DNA from: Alphaproteobacteria bacterium
GTDB lineage: Bacteria; Pseudomonadota; Alphaproteobacteria; UBA828
Direction of reading: 5' to 3'
NCBI GenBank assembly: GCA_009691045.1
Contig: SHWC01000013.1
Coordinates: forward strand, 1 to 39,449
DNA length: 39,449 nucleotides
Part shown: positions 24,855 through 32,177 of the stretch, one piece after another
How positions within the stretch are numbered: the first letter of the stretch is position 1
Layout of the letters: every line of letters starts with the position of its first letter
The notes under the pieces: generated by a model
Told to the model about the DNA's origin: nothing
Database searches by the model: none
What the model saw: only the letters and a program-made list of their open reading frames with translations
Translations under genes and position numbers: made by a program

Positions 24855-25162
24855 ATGCCAGAACCTATTTCTTCCATAGAGTCACTTGGCGTGGTCAAGC
24901 GAGCGTTCACATGGATTTTCGGCGTCTTGCGCCTCTCTTCTCGTATGGCGGCAATAGAAGAAAAGCTCAAAAACGTTGAGCGAGAGAGGGCAACGCTTCC
25001 TTATCGGAAGTGACTCAATGCGGGGAGCGCGACATGCGTCTCGCGGATAGCTATCGTTACCGTCAAAACGTCCTAGACGAACAGCGCTATTTTCACGAAA
25101 AATGGCTTTGCTATAACTGCGCCCACCGAGAGGACTCTAATATTCCAGAGCCTGGTGGCTAA
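24855..25162 (+). pseudogene. Frameshifted small zinc-ribbon protein gene
   Basis: Two short frames join into one protein if one base is restored near 25012. The first (24855-25013, AAGAGGA upstream) encodes 52 residues, MPEPISSIESLGVVKRAF to ERERATLPYRK, then TGA. The second continues in the -1 frame as TQCGERDMRLADSYRYRQ to KWLCYNCAHREDSNIPEPGG and stops at 25160-25162. Restoring a base after TG gives C-T-Q-C-G, which pairs with CYNC to make a two-CxxC zinc ribbon of about 100 residues. It is therefore either a pseudogene or a sequencing error. The first half looks like a short amphipathic/coiled helix. Further open codons run past 25162 in the same frame. Function unknown; composition is lower in GC than average. 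Confidence 0.65.
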
Positions 25163-25281
25163 CCAATTTGTTCAAACCGACCAGATGAATTGCGCCGGTT
25201 CATCGAACGGGACGATGCATCTGGGTCGCCGCCGTCCTTCGTCGAGAAAATCCTGAACATGATCTCGTTTTTTTTCAAGAA

Positions 25282-25587
25282 ATGGCCAGCCCAGCCCATC
25301 CGGGGCAGTTCATCAAGATGGAGATCCTGGAGCCGTTGGAACTTTCGGTGACAGAGGCCGCGAAAGCGTTGGGTGTAAGCCGACCGGCGCTGTCGGCGTT
25401 GCTGAATGGCCGCGCGTCGCTTTCGTCGGACATGGCGCTACGGGTCGAGAAAGCGTTCGGTATCAAGATGGATACCCTGTTGCGTATGCAGACGGCTTTC
25501 GAGATTGCCGAAGCCCGCCGTAAAGAGAGCAAGATCAAGGTGAAACCTTACAAGGCGGCCTCTACGAGGGCCGGATCAACGCCGTAA
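25282..25587 (+). CDS. higA: HigA-family XRE antitoxin, apparently orphan
   Basis: A 101-residue HigA-type helix-turn-helix protein. The start MASPAHPGQFIKMEILEPLELSVTEAAKALGVSRPALSALLNGRASLS is the normal family beginning, with the HTH at about residues 22-50 and KAFGIKMDTLLRMQTAFEIAEARR following. No Shine-Dalgarno precedes the ATG, as if translation once depended on coupling to an upstream higB. I searched 25163-25281 by eye and find no HigB-like sequence. A complete higBA pair with a different HigA lies at 27827-28505. It may be an orphan antitoxin, or its toxin has been lost. Confidence 0.85.
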   Translation: MASPAHPGQFIKMEILEPLELSVTEAAKALGVSRPALSALLNGRASLSSDMALRVEKAFGIKMDTLLRMQTAFEIAEARRKESKIKVKPYKAASTRAGSTP

Positions 25588-25619
25588 TGAGGGGTGCAAC
25601 GGCGCTTCTGAATTGATCG

Positions 25620-25895
25620 CTAGAACGTGACGGGTCGTTGCGTCTTAGCGGCGCATCGGCGCCACGGCTTGCCCATGCACGCGATTGATTTTTTGCGAAC
25701 GGCGTTGGCCTCATCGGCCACGCGGACCGAATCGTTTTGGCCGCGGTTTGTGGTCGCTTCATAGCACGGCATTTTTGCGACCGCGGCAAGGCCAAGCGGG
25801 CCGGCGAATAAGTCATCGACATGCAACGCGAATGGCGCTGTGCCCGCGGCGGCAAACGCGACTACTCGCAAAGCAAAGTGGAATCTGCGACGCAT
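25620..25895 (-). CDS. Small hypothetical protein with a possible signal peptide
   Basis: A 91-residue frame beginning MRRRFHFALRVVAFAAAGTAPFA, which looks like a signal peptide, followed by LHVDDLFAGPLGLAAVAKMP and two Cys-bearing stretches (PCYEATTNRG; IACMGKPWRRC). The Cys pattern suggests an exported protein. The ribosome-binding site is weak (AGGA about nine bases upstream). I do not recognise the family. No coding frame on the other strand looks better, so I list it with limited confidence. It is followed by nothing in the same direction for 30 bases and converges with the orphan HigA. Confidence 0.45.
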   Translation of the reverse strand: MRRRFHFALRVVAFAAAGTAPFALHVDDLFAGPLGLAAVAKMPCYEATTNRGQNDSVRVADEANAVRKKSIACMGKPWRRCAAKTQRPVTF

Positions 25896-25969
25896 GGCGT
25901 GAATCCTGGCGATCTGGCGTTGATGGCCAAGATATTAACGCAGGGTTATTGCGGAACGATTAACGGGGT

Positions 25970-26785
25970 TTAATAAAAGCGCTCGATCTTGCGGAAATTA
26001 GGATCCGTTAACACTTGATCAAGCGCATTAGCGATCAACGCGGCCCAACGCGCGGCACCGTCATCGCTTTCGATCAAATCTTGGCGCACCTCGATCTCGA
26101 TATGCGGCAGGCCACGTCTCTGGCCGTGCACGGGGATCGAATAGTCGGATGGGCCCTTGATCGCATAGGGCTCGTTTTCGCCGATGGTGAGGGTGGGATC
26201 GAGCGTGAGGAACGCGCGCTTCAGCGGCGCAACCAGCCGGCGATCATGCTCGAACAAAAGGCCGAGCTGCCAGGGTCGGGCGACGCCGTTCATGGCCGGC
26301 GTGAAACTGTGCATCGAAACAAGAATGGGGATTTGGCGCAGTGCTGCCAAATGACCCTCGATGAAATTCGAAAGCGCCTGATGATAGGGCGCGAAGAAGA
26401 ACGCCTGGCGCAGAGCGCGCTCGCTCGCGCTCAAATTCTGATTGGCCGGGATGACGCTGCCATCGCTTGTGAGCGGGATCGAGGTCGGTGATTCGAGCGG
26501 CCGATTACAGTCGATGATCAGGCGTGAATAGCCCGAGAGAAAGGCCGGGCAGCCTTTACGCGCGGCGAGCTGGCGCGTCACGGCGGCCGCGCCGATGTCC
26601 CAGCCGATATGGCGGTCGAGCTCTGCCTGGGCGAGGCCGAGCCGTGCCATATGGGCCGGCACGGCGTTTGAGGCGTGGTCGCAGCAGAGGATGAGCGAGG
26701 CATCGCCCTTCGGGTTGATCACCTCGAAGGGCGGCGGGTCGCTGGCGCTGAGGTGGGCGGGGTCGAAGGCGGTCGAGGCGGTCAT
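25970..26785 (-). CDS. N-formylglutamate amidohydrolase-family protein
   Basis: A 271-residue zinc-dependent hydrolase of the N-formylglutamate amidohydrolase (HutG-like) family. Conserved stretches are LILCCDHASNAVPAHMARLGL, HIGWDIGAAAVTRQLAARKG, YSRLIIDCNRPLESPTSIP, VSMHSFTPAMNG and HIEIEVRQDLIESDDGAARWA. The family cleaves formyl or other N-acyl groups from glutamate and relatives. A frame opens 5 codons upstream with TTG; I choose ATG at 26785, which has no strong ribosome-binding site. No histidine-degradation genes are nearby. With DMFase, HyuA/HyuB and an isochorismatase-fold enzyme around it, a role in amide-nitrogen salvage is reasonable but unproven. Confidence 0.85.
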   Translation of the reverse strand: MTASTAFDPAHLSASDPPPFEVINPKGDASLILCCDHASNAVPAHMARLGLAQAELDRHIGWDIGAAAVTRQLAARKGCPAFLSGYSRLIIDCNRPLESPTSIPLTSDGSVIPANQNLSASERALRQAFFFAPYHQALSNFIEGHLAALRQIPILVSMHSFTPAMNGVARPWQLGLLFEHDRRLVAPLKRAFLTLDPTLTIGENEPYAIKGPSDYSIPVHGQRRGLPHIEIEVRQDLIESDDGAARWAALIANALDQVLTDPNFRKIERFY

Positions 26786-26873
26786 ACCGGGCCGAATCAA
26801 GGGACGCCATCATGATAGGGCGCCGCGCCAAAATCGGCTACACTAAGGCGCGATCACCGCCCGGGCATTTTTC

Positions 26874-26955
26874 ATTTGTCATTGCCGGGCTTGACCCGGC
26901 AATCCAGTTTTGCCTCGAGCCCTGGATGCCCGGGTCTCCGCCCGGGCATGACGAA
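26874..26955. repeat. R1-type intergenic palindrome
   Basis: TTGCCGGGCTTGACCCGGCAA followed by CTGGATGCCCGGGTC and GCCCGGGCATGACG, closely matching 2979-3075 and 37795-37872. It lies between divergent genes (formylglutamate amidohydrolase-like and cysteine hydrolase), so it shares that control region. Confidence 0.8.
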
Positions 26956-27008
26956 GAAAAAAACCGAGCACGTCGAAAACGGTTTATGTGCAAACGGAGG
27001 AGACCCTC

Positions 27009-27680
27009 ATGACCGCTCAATCCTGGCCGACCACGCGCGATTTGCCGCTCTTGCCCGGACGTTCGGCGCTTCTGATTGTCGATGTGCAAAACTATTGCGC
27101 ACACCGCAATGGCGGTGAATTCAACGGCCTGACGCCCACCGAGTTCGAGGCACGCTTCGGCGGGTTCTTCACGCAATTCGAACGCACCGCGCTGCCGAAC
27201 CTAAAACGCCTGATCGCGTCTTGCCGCGCCGCCGGAATCGAGGTGATGTTCACCACGATCGAGAGCCTGACCAAGGATGGGCGCGACCGCAGTCTGGATT
27301 ACAAGATTACCGGCTTCAACGTGGCCAAGGGCTCCTGGGATGGCAAGGTAATCGACGCCATCGCGCCTTCTGACGACGAGATTGTCATTCCGAAATCGTC
27401 ATCGAGCGTCTTCAACTCGACCAATATCGATTATGTGCTGCGCAATTTGGGCGTTGAGCGGCTCGCCATTGCCGGCATCTATACCGACCAATGCGTCGAG
27501 GGCGCGGTGCGCGATGCGTGCGACAAGAATTATCTGGTCACGCTGGTCGCGGATGCCTGCGCGACCTATACGCGCGAGCGCCATGATAATTCGCTAAAGG
27601 CGCTCAAAGGCTATTGCCGCACCGTCACGACCGACCAGATTGTCGCCGAACTCCAAGGCGCCCAACGCAAAGCGGGGTAG
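27009..27680 (+). CDS. Isochorismatase-fold cysteine hydrolase (N-carbamoylsarcosine amidase-like)
   Basis: A 223-residue cysteine hydrolase. The family triad is visible as D25 (LLIVDVQNYC), K129 (IVIPKSSSSVF) and C162 (IYTDQCVEGAVRDA). Members hydrolyse isochorismate, nicotinamide, ureidoacrylate or N-carbamoylsarcosine. The ATG at 27009 is preceded by CGGAGGAG, so it is preferred to the GTG at 26988. The nearby HyuA/HyuB operon makes an N-carbamoylsarcosine-type amidohydrolase attractive, since N-methylhydantoinase makes that substrate, but biuret- or ureidoacrylate-type activity is equally compatible with the sequence. It is a single-gene unit in front of higBA. Confidence 0.88.
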   Translation: MTAQSWPTTRDLPLLPGRSALLIVDVQNYCAHRNGGEFNGLTPTEFEARFGGFFTQFERTALPNLKRLIASCRAAGIEVMFTTIESLTKDGRDRSLDYKITGFNVAKGSWDGKVIDAIAPSDDEIVIPKSSSSVFNSTNIDYVLRNLGVERLAIAGIYTDQCVEGAVRDACDKNYLVTLVADACATYTRERHDNSLKALKGYCRTVTTDQIVAELQGAQRKAG

Positions 27681-27743
27681 GGGCGCCTACCTTGGCGTCG
27701 CCCTCCCCTGGATGGGGGAGGGCGAGAGAGGGATGGGCAAGGC

Positions 27744-27762
27744 TGTAACGACATCCATTACA
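27744..27762. promoter_or_regulatory. Putative HigA operator, upstream imperfect copy
   Basis: TGTAACGACATCCATTACA, a 19-base imperfect dyad matching the downstream operator at 15 of 19 positions. It starts 33 bases before that operator, about three helical turns. Confidence 0.55.
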
Positions 27763-27768
27763 TCGGTC

Positions 27769-27797
27769 TTGAACTCTGTAATGAGAATCATTACATA
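27769..27797 (+). promoter_or_regulatory. higBA promoter with embedded perfect operator
   Basis: TTGAAC at 27769-27774 and TACATA at 27792-27797 are 17 bases apart, a good sigma-70 spacing. The perfect dyad TGTAATGAGAATCATTACA (27777-27795, eight-base arms around GAA) lies in the spacer and overlaps the -10, so a bound HigA would block RNA polymerase. The higB ATG is 30 bases downstream. Confidence 0.65.
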
Positions 27798-27826
27798 AGG
27801 GCCGACTTCCATGGGAGCCCGGCTCC

Positions 27827-28108
27827 ATGATTCGGAGCTTCAAGGACAAGCGTACCGAGCAGCTCTATACCGGGATGATCCCGAAAGGTATCGATCCCTC
27901 CGTCGCGCGTCGCGCGCAACGTGTCCTCCGTTTTTTGAACCAAGCGAGGCGAGAGCTCGACGTCTGGGCGGTACGGGGATACGACCCCCACAAGCTTGGT
28001 GGCGATCGAGTTGGCCAATGGAGTCTCAGAGTTAACGATCAATGGCGAGTCTGTTATCGGTGGGTGGATGAAGACCCGGAGGATGTCGAATTGACCGACT
28101 ATCACTAA
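27827..28108 (+). CDS. higB: HigB toxin (RelE superfamily)
   Basis: A 93-residue RelE/HigB-type mRNA interferase. Family landmarks are MIRSFKDKRTEQLYTGM at the start, RRAQRVLRFLNQARRELDVW, GGDRVGQWSLRVNDQWRVCYRW with the conserved basic and aromatic active-site residues, and the terminal DPEDVELTDYH. HigB toxins cut mRNA on translating ribosomes and are neutralised by HigA. GGGAG is nine bases upstream of the ATG, inside a small GGAGCCCGGCTCC hairpin that might limit translation. It precedes higA by 55 bases, the toxin-first order typical of hig loci. Confidence 0.92.
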   Translation: MIRSFKDKRTEQLYTGMIPKGIDPSVARRAQRVLRFLNQARRELDVWAVRGYDPHKLGGDRVGQWSLRVNDQWRVCYRWVDEDPEDVELTDYH

Positions 28109-28163
28109 GGGATGAAACCGCCACCATCAACATATGCCTTAAACCATCGAGGGCTATAAACCT

Positions 28164-28505
28164 ATGGTTACTAAGCGAAAGACTCGACGCCTTCCCCCGA
28201 TCCATCCGGGCGAGTTTCTGCGCGAAGATTTTCTGGTACCGCTCGACATGAGCGTGAACGCGCTTGCGGTGAAAATCGGCGTGCCGCGCGCACGGCTGAA
28301 TGACATCGTCAATGAGAAGCGCGGCATTAGCGCCGATACCGCGCTCAGGCTCGGGCGCTATTTTGGTATGTCGCCAGAAATATGGCTCGGTTTTCAGCAG
28401 CAATATGATCTTGAAACCACAAATCGAGCGATTGGCCTCGCGCTCAAGGCGATCAAGCCACGCCGGATGAAAAAGCCGGCCGGCGTGGACGCCACCGCCG
28501 CCTAA
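28164..28505 (+). CDS. higA: HigA antitoxin (XRE family)
   Basis: A 113-residue HigA-type antitoxin. It opens with a basic tail then IHPGEFLREDFLVPLDMSVNALAVKIGVPRARLNDIVNEKRGISADTALRLGRYFGMSPEIWLGFQQQYDLE, the standard helix-turn-helix body. The C-terminal tail RRMKKPAGVDATAA is basic and unstructured. It would bind HigB and repress the promoter via the TGTAATGA dyads upstream. GAGGG lies about ten bases before the ATG. Its last four bases overlap the end of the opposite-strand hyuB gene, so the two transcripts converge with no room for a terminator between them. Confidence 0.93.
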   Translation: MVTKRKTRRLPPIHPGEFLREDFLVPLDMSVNALAVKIGVPRARLNDIVNEKRGISADTALRLGRYFGMSPEIWLGFQQQYDLETTNRAIGLALKAIKPRRMKKPAGVDATAA

Positions 28506-30223
28506 TCAGCCCCGCCCGCAGTGTAGCCATAGAGGCGGCAGGCTTCGCTTTGCGTGACATAACCTTCGCGCACATCTTCCTCGATCATGGTGCGCTCGCG
28601 CGCCTTCGGCTCGCCATAGCCGCCGCCGCCCGGCACTTCGAGCCGCACGCGGTCGCCATTGCGCAACATGATGTTGGAAAATTTGGAGGACGAGCGCTTG
28701 CCATAGGCCTCGACCACCGTGCGCCAATCTTTCCGCCCGCTTTGTTGCACGAGCGTCGCGCCATTGCGCCCTTCGCCGCCGCCGAACAGCGCCCAGGTCT
28801 TGATCTTGTGACGATCCGAGCATTGGCTCGCGGTGATTTCGGGCGCGGCCGAGCGCAGCGTTTTTTGGAAGCCGAGCCCGCCGCGAAATTTTCCGGCGCC
28901 CGCCGAATCGGGCAGCAACGCGAAGTTCTCGACCACGAAGGGAAAGCGCGTTTCGAACACCTCGGTCGGGATGAACCGGCAATTGCCATTGATGCAGATC
29001 ACCGCATCATTGCCGTCGGCATAAGAGCGCCCGCCCCAGCCGCCCGACATCAAATCGTAGCAGGCATAATATTCGTCATTGTCGGGGTGCTGGCCGCCGA
29101 ACACGAAATTGCCGCCAGTGCCGGATTCGGACGCCATGGCGCGTTCAGGGAGGCACTTCGAAAGCGCGCCGATCACGATCGCGGCGAGGCGCGGATGGGT
29201 CTCGGTATTGCCGGCGACTTCGGGCGCCGGGTAATCGACATTGGTGACCGACCCCGGCGCCGCGAGCACACGGATCGGGCGGAACGCGCCGGAATTTTTC
29301 GGAATCGTCGGGTCGGTCAGATGAAAGATCGCGTTATAGGTCGACGACCAGGCGACGCCCAAAGTTGCATTGATCGGGCCCTTGGCCTGCGGCGATGAGC
29401 CGGTGAAATCGACCACCATCTCATCGCCTTGCACGTGCACCTTCACATAGAGCCGATAGGGTTTGTCCTCGATGCCATCATTCTCGACATAATCTTCAAA
29501 ATCATAATGGCCGTCGGGGAAGCTCTCGATCTCGCTCCTCATGCGCCGCTCGGCATAATCCATCAAATCGTCGCACGTCTTGCGGAACACGGCCTTGCCG
29601 TATTTCTTGACGAGTTCCGCGATGCGCTTCTCGCCCGTGTCGAGCGCGCCGATCATGGCGCGCAAATCGCCATGGTTGTGGCGCGGCGTACGCACATTGG
29701 CGAGCCACAGCTTCCAAACCTCGGGCACGTCCTTATTGCGCTTGCGGATTTTCACCGGCGGCATACGGAAGCCTTCGTGGAAAATTTCCGTCGCCTCGCC
29801 GGCAAAGCCGCCGGGCACCATGCCGCCCACTTCCGCGACATGCCCGATCGCGACGCAAAACCCCATCAACTCGCCATCGACATAGAACGGCTTGAACAAG
29901 GTGTGCTCGGGCACATGCAATCCGCCGCGATAGGGGTCGTTGTGAATGATCACATCGCCTTCATCGAGCGTATGAAGTGGAATTTCTTGCGCGCAGGTTT
30001 TGATAAGAAGCGGCATGCCGCCGATCTGCGCCGGGCAGAATTCGGCGACCGCGATCATATTGCCCTTGGTGTCGGTCAGCGCGCAGGTGAAGTCGAGCCC
30101 TTCATTGAAGATCGTCGAGTACGACGTCTTCATCAACACGATGCCCATTTCGCGACAGATCGACACCATCGAGGAATCGATGATGTTCATCGTCACCATG
30201 TCTTCGGAGCGCGGATCGGTCAT
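28502..30223 (-). CDS. hyuB: Hydantoinase B/oxoprolinase-family subunit (HyuB, copy 1)
   Basis: A 573-residue HyuB-type subunit. Conserved family stretches are MNIIDSSMVSICREMGIVLMKTSYSTIFNEGLDFTCAL, GDVIIHNDPYRGGLHVPEHTLFKPF, GHVAEVGGMVPGGFAGEATEIFHEG and, near the end, FRGGLGFQKTLRSAAPEI and EVPGGGGYGEPKARE. HyuB pairs with HyuA in ATP-dependent ring-opening amidohydrolases (N-methylhydantoinase, 5-oxoprolinase, caprolactamase) or carboxylases. AGGA precedes the ATG. It is the distal gene of a three-gene operon with a second HyuB and HyuA, separated from the second HyuB by 227 bases of repeats. Substrate cannot be decided. Confidence 0.9.
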   Translation of the reverse strand: MTDPRSEDMVTMNIIDSSMVSICREMGIVLMKTSYSTIFNEGLDFTCALTDTKGNMIAVAEFCPAQIGGMPLLIKTCAQEIPLHTLDEGDVIIHNDPYRGGLHVPEHTLFKPFYVDGELMGFCVAIGHVAEVGGMVPGGFAGEATEIFHEGFRMPPVKIRKRNKDVPEVWKLWLANVRTPRHNHGDLRAMIGALDTGEKRIAELVKKYGKAVFRKTCDDLMDYAERRMRSEIESFPDGHYDFEDYVENDGIEDKPYRLYVKVHVQGDEMVVDFTGSSPQAKGPINATLGVAWSSTYNAIFHLTDPTIPKNSGAFRPIRVLAAPGSVTNVDYPAPEVAGNTETHPRLAAIVIGALSKCLPERAMASESGTGGNFVFGGQHPDNDEYYACYDLMSGGWGGRSYADGNDAVICINGNCRFIPTEVFETRFPFVVENFALLPDSAGAGKFRGGLGFQKTLRSAAPEITASQCSDRHKIKTWALFGGGEGRNGATLVQQSGRKDWRTVVEAYGKRSSSKFSNIMLRNGDRVRLEVPGGGGYGEPKARERTMIEEDVREGYVTQSEACRLYGYTAGGAD

Positions 30224-30284
30224 GGGTGTCCTGTCAATTGAACCGTCAAATCTGGCCCGTCACGCTAATTCGTTCGATACATCG

Positions 30285-30442
30285 CCACCTCTCCCCTTGT
30301 GGGAGAGGTCGCCGCGTAGCGGCGGGTGTGGGGGCCCATGAAAACGGTCTTCGGCCCCCTCACCCTCCCGTCACTTCGTGCCGGGCCCCTCCCTCTCCCA
30401 CGGGGGGAGAGGGGTTCGGAGAAACGGCGGGCGAGGGGTGAA
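30285..30442. repeat. Palindromic repeat cluster inside the hyu operon
   Basis: ACCTCTCCCCTTGTGGGAGAG with GTCGCCGCGTAGCGGCGGG, then CCCTCACCCTCCCGTCACTT and CCCTCCCTCTCCCACGGGGG with GGAGAGGGG. It fills the gap between the two hyuB genes. The first part closely resembles 39300-39345. Confidence 0.8.
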
Positions 30443-30450
30443 GCGCCGTT

Positions 30451-32172
30451 TCAATCATCCCCGCCGGCTTCGAGGCCATAATCCTTGCGCGCGGATTCCT
30501 TCGAAATGTAGCCCTCACGCAAATCCTCGATCACGGCATCGCGCGGGCGCTTTTTCGGGTCGCCATAGCCGCCACCGCCGGGCGTTTGGAAGCGCATGGA
30601 ATCGCCCGGCTGAATGCGGATATTGGCCCATTTGGACGGGCTCACTTTGCCGAACGCCTCATTGATCATCTGCCAGCGCTCGGCGTTGGCCTTGCGATAC
30701 CAAGTGCCGGCGAGCCCGCCGGGGAGCCCGCCAAACAGGCCCCAGGGGCGCTTCTGATGGCGGTCCGACATTTGGCTGCCGGTGATCTCGACCTTCGAAT
30801 TTTTCAGCGTGCGCCGCGTCGAGAGGCCGCCGCGATGCTCGCCCGCGCCGCCTGAATCCGGCACCAGCTCGTAGGACAAGGTCTGCCAGGGATAGCGCGT
30901 CTCGAACACCTCGACCGGCACCACGCGGCAATTGCCGTTGATCGCATCCGTCGCGTCATTGCCATCGGCGAAATTGCGCCCGCCCCAGCCGCCAAGCTCG
31001 ATCGCATAGCAGACAAAGGTTTCATCCTGCTGCGCGTCATGGCCGGAGAACACGAAATTGGTGTGCGTCGCGCCCTCGGCCGCCATGGTGCGGTTGGGCA
31101 CGGCGGTCGCCATGGCGCCGATGATCGTGCCGGCGATCTTGCAATGGGTCTCGGTATTGCCGCCGACCTCGGGCCCCGGATAGTCGACGTTCACCAAACT
31201 GCCGGGCGGGGAAATGATGCGGATTGGCCTGAAGCAGCCCGAATTGCGCGGGATCGACTGATCGGTCATGTGCAGCATGGCGTTATAGGCGGCCGACCAC
31301 GAAACGCCGAGCGTGCCATTGATCGGTCCGCGTGCCTGCTTCGAGGTGCCGGTATAGTCGATCACTACCTCATCGCCCTGAACATGGACTGTGACGTTGA
31401 TCTTATAAGGCTTGGCCTCGATGCCGTCGTCCTCGACCGTGTCGGAGAAGGTGTATTTACCGTCGGGAATCTGCGCGATCTCGGCGCGCATGCGCGCTTC
31501 GGAATAGGTGATCAAATCGGCGCAGGTTTTGCGGAAGACGTCTTTGCCGTATTTGCGGATCAGCTCCATCATGCGCTTCTCGCCGAGATCGACCGCCGCG
31601 ATCAGCGCGCGCAGATCGCCATAATTGTAGCGTGGCGTGCGCACGTTCGCGAGCAAGAGCTTCCACACTTCCTCGACGTCTTTGCCCTGGCTTCGGATTT
31701 TCACGGGCGGCACGCGAATGCCCTCCTGGAAAATCTCGGTCGCCTCGCCGGCGAACGCGCCCGCCACCATGCCGCCGATCTCCACCAAATGCCCGATCGA
31801 CATCGCATAGGCCATCAACTCGCCATCGACATAGACCGGCTTGATCATGGTGTGTTCGGGGCAATGCAGACCCCCGCGATAGGGGTCGTTGTGGACGATC
31901 ACATCGCCCTCGACGATTTCACCCGGCTTGAACTCCATGACGCAGCTCCGCGCCAGAAGCGGCACGCCGCCGATCATCGAGGGGCAGAACTCGGCCTGGC
32001 TGATCATCTCGCCATTGGGCGAAACCAGCGCGCAGGTAAAATCGAGCGCCTCGTTGAAGATCGTCGAGTAAGACGTCTTCATCAGCACGATGCCCATTTC
32101 ACGGCAGACAGATACCATCGTCGAATCGACGATGTTCATCGTCACCATGTCCATCTCGCTTGTCTTGGCCAT
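30451..32172 (-). CDS. hyuB: Hydantoinase B/oxoprolinase-family subunit (HyuB, copy 2)
   Basis: A 573-residue HyuB subunit, the same length as copy 1 and colinear with it (MNIVDSTMVSVCREMGIVLMKTSYSTIFNEALDFTCAL; GDVIVHNDPYRGGLHCPEHTMIKPV; GDSMRFQTPGGGGYGDPKKRP). It starts five bases after the hyuA stop, so HyuA is its most immediate partner. The two HyuB proteins differ throughout, for example at the ends (YGLEAGGDD here, YGYTAGGAD in copy 1), so they are not a recent duplication. Two HyuB subunits with one HyuA is unusual; they could form two alternative complexes or one hetero-oligomer. Confidence 0.9.
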   Translation of the reverse strand: MAKTSEMDMVTMNIVDSTMVSVCREMGIVLMKTSYSTIFNEALDFTCALVSPNGEMISQAEFCPSMIGGVPLLARSCVMEFKPGEIVEGDVIVHNDPYRGGLHCPEHTMIKPVYVDGELMAYAMSIGHLVEIGGMVAGAFAGEATEIFQEGIRVPPVKIRSQGKDVEEVWKLLLANVRTPRYNYGDLRALIAAVDLGEKRMMELIRKYGKDVFRKTCADLITYSEARMRAEIAQIPDGKYTFSDTVEDDGIEAKPYKINVTVHVQGDEVVIDYTGTSKQARGPINGTLGVSWSAAYNAMLHMTDQSIPRNSGCFRPIRIISPPGSLVNVDYPGPEVGGNTETHCKIAGTIIGAMATAVPNRTMAAEGATHTNFVFSGHDAQQDETFVCYAIELGGWGGRNFADGNDATDAINGNCRVVPVEVFETRYPWQTLSYELVPDSGGAGEHRGGLSTRRTLKNSKVEITGSQMSDRHQKRPWGLFGGLPGGLAGTWYRKANAERWQMINEAFGKVSPSKWANIRIQPGDSMRFQTPGGGGYGDPKKRPRDAVIEDLREGYISKESARKDYGLEAGGDD

Positions 32173-32177
32173 GTGCG

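Noticed and set aside
25005-25020. Programmed -1 frameshift joining the two zinc-ribbon halves
   Set aside because: No slippery heptamer precedes the TGA, and a -1 slip would yield V-T-Q-C rather than the first Cys of a CxxC pair. A lost base explains the pattern better.
27744-27762. Second promoter for the cysteine hydrolase or higB
   Set aside because: The dyad lies downstream of the hydrolase stop, and there is no -10 at the right distance apart from the one assigned to higBA.
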